Below are positions 59,650 through 64,000 of a stretch of 64,000 nucleotides of DNA, piece by piece. The stretch spans positions 124,001 to 188,000 of IMG/VR virus record IMGVR_UViG_3300049846_000628; one strand, 5' to 3'. Source of the DNA: a virus. The notes beneath the pieces were generated by a model. That model saw only the letters and a list, made by a program, of their open reading frames with translations. It made no database searches and was not told where the DNA came from. A program made the position numbers and the translations under genes. The stretch's first letter is position 1. Every line of letters begins with the position of its first letter.

Positions 59650-60404
59650 CAAAAACCAGCTTCCATTTTTGCAAGGATGTATTCTTTAACAAGTCCAGAG
59701 CGGACAATATCATCTACACCAAATTCAATTATATCAAAGGAAGGCATTTTACGCAATACCGTCATAAAGTCTACAATACCATTGCGTTCATTTGTTTTCT
59801 GCAAGTCAGACTGAGAAGCATCACCACAGAAACAAATTTTAGTATTTTCACCAACACGAGTGATGATTGAATCTAATTCGTGGAAATTGAGGTTTTGGAA
59901 TTCATCTACAATGATAATGGAATTATCCAAAGTTGTTCCACGAAGGAATGAAGTTGACCAGAACTTAATCGTTTCTTGTGCTTTAAGATTTCCATAAAGC
60001 ATTTCAAACTCGCTGTCGCTAGGCATTTGGAACATATACTTCACCATATTCTTATAGGGAATCTGGTAGATGTCTGCCTTATCATCGTGAGAACCAGGAA
60101 GAAATCCAATTTCACGAGTAGCAACTAAAGAACGAACAATGTAGACTTTTTCGTAAGGACTTCTTTCGTTCAATACATCTTGAATAGCATTATAGAGTGT
60201 GATAAAAGTCTTACCAGTTCCAGCGCACCCATAAGCGACGATATGCTTTTGGTCTTTATAAGAATCAAATAATCTTTTTTGATTATCTGTGAGTGGTTCA
60301 ATATCTACAAGATATTCAGAACTTAATGGTTTTCTACGCTTCATTTGACGGGTTGTTAAACCAACCCCTATTGGTTGGTCGTTCGTCCTTTTTCTTCTAG
60401 CCAT
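59649..60404 (-). CDS. phoH: PhoH-like ATPase
   Basis: A 251-residue P-loop ATPase. Walker A GCAGTGKT (59-66), Walker B SIIIVDEFQNLNFHELDSII, sensor motif TKICFCGDASQSDLQ. These match PhoH, found in nearly all T4-like cyanophages, often as a phosphate-stress-related gene. Activity in phages (possibly RNA-related helicase/ATPase) is unknown. TGATG junction with the exonuclease gene. Confidence 0.88.
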   Translation of the reverse strand: MARRKRTNDQPIGVGLTTRQMKRRKPLSSEYLVDIEPLTDNQKRLFDSYKDQKHIVAYGCAGTGKTFITLYNAIQDVLNERSPYEKVYIVRSLVATREIGFLPGSHDDKADIYQIPYKNMVKYMFQMPSDSEFEMLYGNLKAQETIKFWSTSFLRGTTLDNSIIIVDEFQNLNFHELDSIITRVGENTKICFCGDASQSDLQKTNERNGIVDFMTVLRKMPSFDIIEFGVDDIVRSGLVKEYILAKMEAGF

Positions 60405-60405
60405 A

Positions 60406-61005
60406 TTAGAGTTTTTGATGATTTGCTATTTTTAAAATATGGTTCATAAATGAAGAAACATTCATATCACTTTTCATATAGTTACATTTAGTACAACAGG
60501 GGACACAATTTTCTTTTTCATATCCTCTCATACTATCTATTCGGTCAATTCCATTGTAAGGAACAGGAACACCTACATATTTCCCCCTACCTCTGTGAGG
60601 TTGCTTTAACTCTGGTTCTGAACCACAATAATAACAATTTCGTTTAATAATTTCAAGATATTCTTCTTTTGATAAATCAAAATTTATATTTCTAGTTTTT
60701 GCTCCAGATTGATATTGTTCGTAAATGTATCTATAGACACTTTCTGGTTTTCTTCTTTTTTGAGCATTAAAGTTGTTTCTGTAAGTATGTTTGCAACCAC
60801 AACTTTTTGCTCTGTCTAGTTCATTTTTACACACAAAACTATCATATCTAAAAACTTTTTCTGTTCCACAAACACATCTACACAAAAGTTTTTTTCTTTT
60901 TCTGCCATTTGAATAAGTTTCATAAAAAGGATTAGATATAACTTCAAGATGATAAAATTTATCGCCCACCTTTATCTCAGGGTGTTTTTTATATTCTCTA
61001 GTCAT
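60406..61005 (-). CDS. HNH endonuclease with zinc-ribbon, 199 aa
   Basis: The N-terminal half, GDKFYHLEVISNPFYETYSN, CRCVCGTEKVFRYDSFVCKN, AKSCGCKH, contains a Cys-rich AP2/HNH-associated zinc ribbon. The C-terminal half, NCYYCGSEPELKQ, YNGIDRIDSMRGYEKENCVP, CCTKCNYMKSDM, is the HNH core (NGIDRIDS-x-x-G-Y-x-x-x-N-C-V-P-C-C-x-x-C-N) as in mobile HNH endonucleases. Free-standing, between PhoH and a small gene; leader with hairpin and late promoter. Confidence 0.88.
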   Translation of the reverse strand: MTREYKKHPEIKVGDKFYHLEVISNPFYETYSNGRKRKKLLCRCVCGTEKVFRYDSFVCKNELDRAKSCGCKHTYRNNFNAQKRRKPESVYRYIYEQYQSGAKTRNINFDLSKEEYLEIIKRNCYYCGSEPELKQPHRGRGKYVGVPVPYNGIDRIDSMRGYEKENCVPCCTKCNYMKSDMNVSSFMNHILKIANHQKL

Positions 61006-61060
61006 ATTATAAACCAGGTTGGAATGTTTAAATTATTTATATTATAACCTGGTTTATAAT
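61006..61060 (-). promoter_or_regulatory. 15-bp inverted repeat enclosing a late promoter
   Basis: Arms ATTATAAACCAGGTT (61006-61020) and AACCTGGTTTATAAT (61046-61060) are a perfect match. TATAAATA (61034-61041) lies between. The inner arm abuts the ATG of the HNH gene, and the outer arm contains the stop of the upstream gene. Confidence 0.85.
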
Positions 61061-61293
61061 TTTTTTACTGTTGATCCTGGAGCTCTGCTGGCTTTTTCAA
61101 GGACAGTGTTCCAGGAAGGATGTTTGGAGGTGAGTTTATTCCTCCAATCACCCACTTCACCAACATTCATTTGTGTTGGAATAAGTGGTTTAAGGTGAGG
61201 ATTTTCTTTAAGATATGGTTCCTTTTCTGCCATAAGCATCCATTTTTCAAAGATTTCACCAGTTTCTGTATTTTCAAATCTATAGGTCGGCAT
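61054..61293 (-). CDS. FmdB-like small protein, 79 aa
   Basis: MPTYRFENTETGEIFEKWML, then KPLIPTQMNVGEVGDWRNKL. The M-P-T-Y-x-F-E-N start resembles FmdB-type zinc-ribbon regulators but lacks the Cys pairs. Conserved in cyanophages. Its final Lys-Leu-stop lies inside the inverted repeat of the HNH leader. Confidence 0.65.
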   Translation of the reverse strand: MPTYRFENTETGEIFEKWMLMAEKEPYLKENPHLKPLIPTQMNVGEVGDWRNKLTSKHPSWNTVLEKASRAPGSTVKKL

Positions 61294-61319
61294 AAAGTTA
61301 CGAATTCAAGATAATTTAT

Positions 61320-61955
61320 TTAGATCCACTCTAGAGCTTCAGACACTGAGGGGAATTGCTCCTTAAAAACTTCTTTGCAAGCAAGTGCAATATCCATATG
61401 CTCTTTCTGAGTACCGTTTGCAGAACGCAGATTGATATAATGTATCCACGAACGGCAAGAACCGGTCATATAGATGCGTGTGGGCGTCGCCAAGGGCAAT
61501 ACAAACCTTGAACACTCCTTTGCTACTCCGTGAGCAAGAAGTTCCTTGTAGAGGCGCATAGACTGTGCAAAATGCTCTTGAATTTTACTCTGCAAAGTCA
61601 GTTTCTCATACTCAGGAATATCATCAATTGAGTTCTGACGATTCTTAGTATCCTGACGACGAAGTTCTGGTACAGGAATGTATTCGGAAATCAGAGAAGT
61701 ATCAGCATACCGTTGCGAAAATTCTTGATATGTAAATGAACGGTGACGAAGGATTTGAGCTGCGATTCCACGATTTGTTTCAATCTCAAGAGTCATAGAA
61801 GACTGTTCAAAAACAGACCAATGATTGTGATTAATACAATAAGCAAGCAACTTGGCATAGTTTTCGTTGTCTTGATTCGCAGGATTAGAAACTCGCGCAA
61901 TATACGCCATTGTTTTTTCTGCATCGGGAGTCACCGAAATAAGTTTTACAGTCAT
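61320..61955 (-). CDS. thyX: Flavin-dependent thymidylate synthase ThyX
   Basis: A 211-residue ThyX. The signature R70-H-R-x7-S (RHRSFTYQEFSQRY) is complete; EQSSMTLEIETNRGIAAQIL before it, and NLRSANGTQKEHMDIA near the end, are the nucleotide/FAD-binding parts. It methylates dUMP to dTMP with FAD and methylene-tetrahydrofolate, aiding A+T-rich genome synthesis. TGA-ATG overlap with the upstream small gene. Confidence 0.92.
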   Translation of the reverse strand: MTVKLISVTPDAEKTMAYIARVSNPANQDNENYAKLLAYCINHNHWSVFEQSSMTLEIETNRGIAAQILRHRSFTYQEFSQRYADTSLISEYIPVPELRRQDTKNRQNSIDDIPEYEKLTLQSKIQEHFAQSMRLYKELLAHGVAKECSRFVLPLATPTRIYMTGSCRSWIHYINLRSANGTQKEHMDIALACKEVFKEQFPSVSEALEWI

Positions 61956-62119
61956 TTCTTTCCAAATCCTTTTGATGTTTTTGCTTCGAGTTCTGCGAGT
62001 TCTTCTTTTAGTGCTCGCAGTTGTTGTTTCATTTCTAAAATTTTTTCATCTGTATAAAGATGCTCTTGCTTCACAAGGCGTTCAAGCAACTTTATAAGTT
62101 TCCGTGCTCTACTAGTCAT
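61952..62119 (-). CDS. Small coiled-coil protein, 55 aa
   Basis: ATG at 62117-62119. MTSRARKLIKLLERLVKQEH, then MKQQLRALKEELAELEAKTS: leucine-heptad coiled coil, basic ends. ATGA overlap with thyX. Confidence 0.65.
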   Translation of the reverse strand: MTSRARKLIKLLERLVKQEHLYTDEKILEMKQQLRALKEELAELEAKTSKGFGKK

Positions 62120-62285
62120 CTAAATCAGAGTCCTCAAAAATTTCGTCGTAATCTAAAATCGGTCTTTTTCTCACATCTGGTTCTGTGTATTTGTATGCAG
62201 ATGTATCAGAATAAACTTCTGCTTTCAGAGAATCAACCAATAATTCAAGATTACGGACAATCAGTTTTAGTTTGTCCTTGTCCAT
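62112..62285 (-). CDS. Small acidic protein, 57 aa
   Basis: ATG at 62283-62285. MDKDKLKLIVRNLELLVDSL, then DVRKRPILDYDEIFEDSDLD. Helical start, acidic tail. The L-R-x-L-E-x-L-V-D-x-L-K-A-E-V-Y-S-D core is a pattern I associate with small cyanophage proteins near thyX. Confidence 0.65.
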   Translation of the reverse strand: MDKDKLKLIVRNLELLVDSLKAEVYSDTSAYKYTEPDVRKRPILDYDEIFEDSDLDD

Positions 62286-62307
62286 AAGATACCATTCTCT
62301 CTCAGGA

Positions 62308-62333
62308 TTTTAGCATAAAAAAAGGAGGGGATC
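62308..62333 (-). repeat. Truncated copy of the cp12 terminator
   Basis: Plus strand AAAAAAAGGAGGGGATCAAC followed by CCT is identical to the left part of the terminator at 19787-19812, but the matching right arm is missing. A degenerate or recombined copy. Nothing else notable lies in 62286-62394. Confidence 0.55.
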
Positions 62334-62394
62334 AACCCTATAATTATATAAGTTTTTTTGTAATATTTGTTACAATTTTATAAAATCTTAAGGG

Positions 62395-62424
62395 ACAAAA
62401 AAATTGCCGGGAATTTTTCCCAGC
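62395..62424 (-). terminator. Intrinsic terminator
   Basis: Minus strand GCTGGG-AAAAATT-CCCGGC followed by AATTTTTTTG, ten bases past the stop of the gene at 62435-62788. Confidence 0.8.
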
Positions 62425-62434
62425 ATTTGGTAAA

Positions 62435-62788
62435 TCACTTTCGCTTTTTCTTTTCGGGTGACTTGTAACCCCACAGTTTTGGATTGACTCGCCCATATCC
62501 AAAGTCAATACTCTTCAGATTCCCACGAAACTTGTCCCAGTACATATCAAACAAACGAACTCTTGTTCCTCTTGTAAGATCAAAACAAATTTTATCATCC
62601 ACAGAATACTTGATGATATAAGCATCGTTGGGTGCATCTTTCGTACAGACTTCAGCATAAGAACTGTTTTCAATTAGAATATCACATCCGTAGCGTGACT
62701 TACAGGTTTCTTTTTCTGCTGATGTCCAGTGGTCCATATGCTTTTCTATATTTTGTGGTGTTTGAGTTACATCACGAACTTGACTCAC
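62435..62788 (-). CDS. Conserved protein, 117 aa (GTG start)
   Basis: The GTG at 62786-62788 overlaps the upstream stop as GTGA. SQVRDVTQTPQNIEKHMDHW, then CKSRYGCDILIENSSYAEVC, ending with a basic tail (WGYKSPEKKKRK). Three Cys; soluble; unknown. The terminator follows. Confidence 0.65.
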   Translation of the reverse strand: MSQVRDVTQTPQNIEKHMDHWTSAEKETCKSRYGCDILIENSSYAEVCTKDAPNDAYIIKYSVDDKICFDLTRGTRVRLFDMYWDKFRGNLKSIDFGYGRVNPKLWGYKSPEKKKRK

Positions 62789-63399
62789 GAACGACCTCCC
62801 CAATGAATATCTGGATAAGCTTCAGCAACGATCTCTTTTGTGATCTTATACTTATCACCAAGTTTTTTATCCTTTACAAGGCAAACAATTTCTGCTTCAA
62901 GAGGATGAAGCCCTTCAAGGATTGAAATGAACATTGATTCTCTACGAATATTATTCAGTCCATCATTACCACCTTTTACAAAGTGATAGAAGTTCTTGAA
63001 CTCTTTACGGATTGTTGTACGTCCCTGATTATCACTAGATCCAAGAGAGAAGGATCCAGTCTCGTGCATCTTACGGACTTCCTCAGTGATTTTAGTGCTT
63101 AAGGTTCCATTGTAGGAAGTTTGATCCGAGTATCCTGAGTAAGGAACTGGTCCTTCAGGAAGCATTGAAATTACAGTCTCATCAAAGTTCCAAATGAGAA
63201 CTGCTTTCAACGATGGATGCTCATACTTTTTAAGGATCTCCACCTTTTTAGCATTTGACCTTTGCCTTGATACAAGATCAAAAATCTCAAATGTAAAAGG
63301 ATTTGATGGGAGATTATCTACAACTGCTGGAGTTGTGGGTTTTTTTGTCTGAACTACCTTTGCTTTAGGCGTCGTCGTCTTCTTCTGTGTCGTAGTCAT
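62785..63399 (-). CDS. DUF6433-like cyanophage protein, 204 aa
   Basis: Start MTTTQKKTTTPKAKVVQTKK at 63397-63399, a Lys/Thr/Pro-rich flexible N-terminus. Then FTFEIFDLVSRQRSNAKKVE, ILKKYEHPSLKAVLIWNFDE, TVISMLPEGPVPYSGYSDQT, YHFVKGGNDGLNNIRRESMF, ILEGLHPLEAEIVCLVKDKK, AYPDIHWGGRS. This pattern is nearly universal in T4-like cyanophages (D-E-x-V-I-S-x-L-P-E-G-x-V-P; W-G-G-R-S end), with no assigned function. Confidence 0.78.
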   Translation of the reverse strand: MTTTQKKTTTPKAKVVQTKKPTTPAVVDNLPSNPFTFEIFDLVSRQRSNAKKVEILKKYEHPSLKAVLIWNFDETVISMLPEGPVPYSGYSDQTSYNGTLSTKITEEVRKMHETGSFSLGSSDNQGRTTIRKEFKNFYHFVKGGNDGLNNIRRESMFISILEGLHPLEAEIVCLVKDKKLGDKYKITKEIVAEAYPDIHWGGRS

Positions 63400-63592
63400 A
63401 ATAGTTTTCAAAATTAAATGCAATTACTTCGTCAGGTATAAGATTACCTTGTTGGTCGAACATCTCAGGATGAGGTCTAGGAATTTCCCGATAGTTCATC
63501 ATATATTCTCTTGCTACCCAACCAGTTACAAGTCCCACTATAAGAAACAAAACGGTTAAAAATGAACCGAAAACTAGGCTAACTGCGAGCAT
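63365..63592 (-). CDS. Small membrane protein, 75 aa
   Basis: MLAVSLVFGSFLTVLFLIVG then LVTGWVAREYMMNYREIPRP: a membrane anchor at residues 2-25, followed by a cytoplasmic acidic tail (DYDTEEDDDA). The A-R-E-Y-(M/L)-x-x-Y-R-E-x-P-R-P-x-x-H-P-E-M-F motif is typical of a cyanophage membrane-protein family. Overlaps the DUF6433 gene by 35 bases. Confidence 0.7.
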   Translation of the reverse strand: MLAVSLVFGSFLTVLFLIVGLVTGWVAREYMMNYREIPRPHPEMFDQQGNLIPDEVIAFNFENYYDYDTEEDDDA

Positions 63593-63767
63593 TTTTCTTT
63601 CTCCGGGAAACTACTGTTTTTTTCTTTACATCTAAAGAAAATTCAAAATAGATGGTTACTTCCCGATGGAGAAAGCAAACCAATTTCTGAAAAATAATGT
63701 GGAAGTATTTGGGTTGCTTTCTTTTCCCTCCATTTAGAAAAATTTCAACACCACGATTCCTGTGGTT

Positions 63768-63781
63768 AAACTTATTTATGT
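63768..63781 (-). promoter_or_regulatory. Late-type promoter box
   Basis: Minus-strand ACATAAATAAGTTTAACC just after the glutaredoxin stop, about 175 bases upstream of the membrane-protein gene. Confidence 0.5.
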
Positions 63782-63786
63782 TCGTA

Positions 63787-64000
63787 TCAGACAATTTGTT
63801 TTTCTTTCAGGAATTTTACAGTGTCCGTACACCCACCCAATTTTTGATTATCACAGATAACTTGAGGGAATGTAGTTCCTTCACCAAACTCAGCATAAAA
63901 TTCATCTTTGGTGAAGTGCTCATCAAGATTATACACTACAAAGTTGCTTCCCGTCAACTCTAATACTTGTTTGACCTTGTAACAATAAGGACAATTATCT
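63787..64000 (-). CDS. grx: Glutaredoxin (partial, N-terminus outside window)
   Basis: The incomplete frame reads DNCPYCYKVKQVLELTGSNF, VVYNLDEHFTKDEFYAEFGE, GTTFPQVICDNQKLGGCTDT. Cys-Pro-Tyr-Cys is the glutaredoxin active site, TFPQV the cis-Pro loop and GGCTD the glutathione-contact Gly-Gly. It likely supplies reductant for ribonucleotide reductase. It ends GTC-TGA at 63787. The gap 63593-63786 holds a late-type ATAAATAAG box near 63770-63780 and no credible gene. Confidence 0.9.
   Translation of the reverse strand, partial: DNCPYCYKVKQVLELTGSNFVVYNLDEHFTKDEFYAEFGEGTTFPQVICDNQKLGGCTDTVKFLKEKQIV

Noticed and set aside
63579-63794. 71-residue minus-strand frame starting with TTG
   Set aside because: It starts within the glutaredoxin end, contains the late promoter box, lacks any ATG, and shows basic low-complexity composition.

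Overview
The window is a piece of a T4-like cyanomyovirus genome, most likely from a phage of marine Synechococcus or a close picocyanobacterium. Two things point there. T4-type baseplate, head-completion and DNA-replication proteins can be recognised (gp6, gp25, gp26, gp51-like, gp48, gp53, gp4, gp32, gp33, gp59). They sit with genes typical of cyanophages: a CP12-like Calvin-cycle inhibitor, SpeD, ThyX, PhoH, a glutaredoxin, a DUF1825 protein and a DUF6433-type protein. Nearly everything lies on the minus strand. The exception is a plus-strand block at 52.4-55.6 kb.

Layout. 0-4.6 kb: gp6 (cut by the window edge), gp25, speD, a glycosyltransferase-like protein and small conserved genes. 4.65-5.5 kb: an HNH endonuclease and a C-terminal gene fragment that marks the edge of a strikingly GC-rich island. 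5.5-8.7 kb: thirteen genes of 40-85 codons, most with their own -10 box 20-35 nt upstream of the start and many with a G/C-rich hairpin. The same architecture continues with lower GC to about 12.8 kb, where a KxDG nucleotidyltransferase and a 251-residue unknown protein are embedded. 12.85-13.63 kb is a gene-poor segment. It holds a CTAG-dense tract, a near-perfect plus-strand sigma70 promoter, sixteen tandem 11-mers and an A+T-rich stretch, and is a good candidate for a replication origin or regulatory hub.

13.6-31.5 kb holds about 70 small genes, mostly of unknown function, packed with ATGA/TGATG/GTGA stop-start overlaps. Recognisable ones are a secreted protein, an SprT-like metallopeptidase, an adenine methyltransferase, CP12, an AbrB-domain protein and a dTDP-glucose dehydratase-like epimerase. 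An SF2 helicase follows at 31.5-32.8 kb. 32.9-52.4 kb encodes tail-fibre and baseplate-hub proteins, including a 1,895-residue collar-domain protein, an S74-chaperone protein, a gp5-like OB-fold hub protein, and one protein with both a lysozyme-like and an M23 peptidase domain. Three tRNA genes, a Phd-like antitoxin and a GIY-YIG endonuclease interrupt this block. 52.4-55.6 kb (plus) holds gp4, a GIY-YIG endonuclease, gp48 and gp53. 55.6-64 kb returns to replication and nucleotide metabolism.

Regulation. T4-type late promoters (TATAAATA, CTAAATA or close variants) precede structural and some accessory genes. Sigma70-like -10 boxes (TATACT, TATAAT, TAGAAT) precede early cassette genes. Four endonuclease genes and one endonuclease remnant have a TATAAATA box inside an inverted repeat that ends just before the start codon, as expected if read-through transcripts hide the ribosome site and only late transcripts expose it. 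A dispersed repeat of about 24 bp, often placed across stop codons, links many of the small early genes.

Limits: family names rest on motif recognition by eye. Names of T4 homologues for small hub proteins are less certain than those of gp6, gp25, gp32, gp33, gp53 and gp59.
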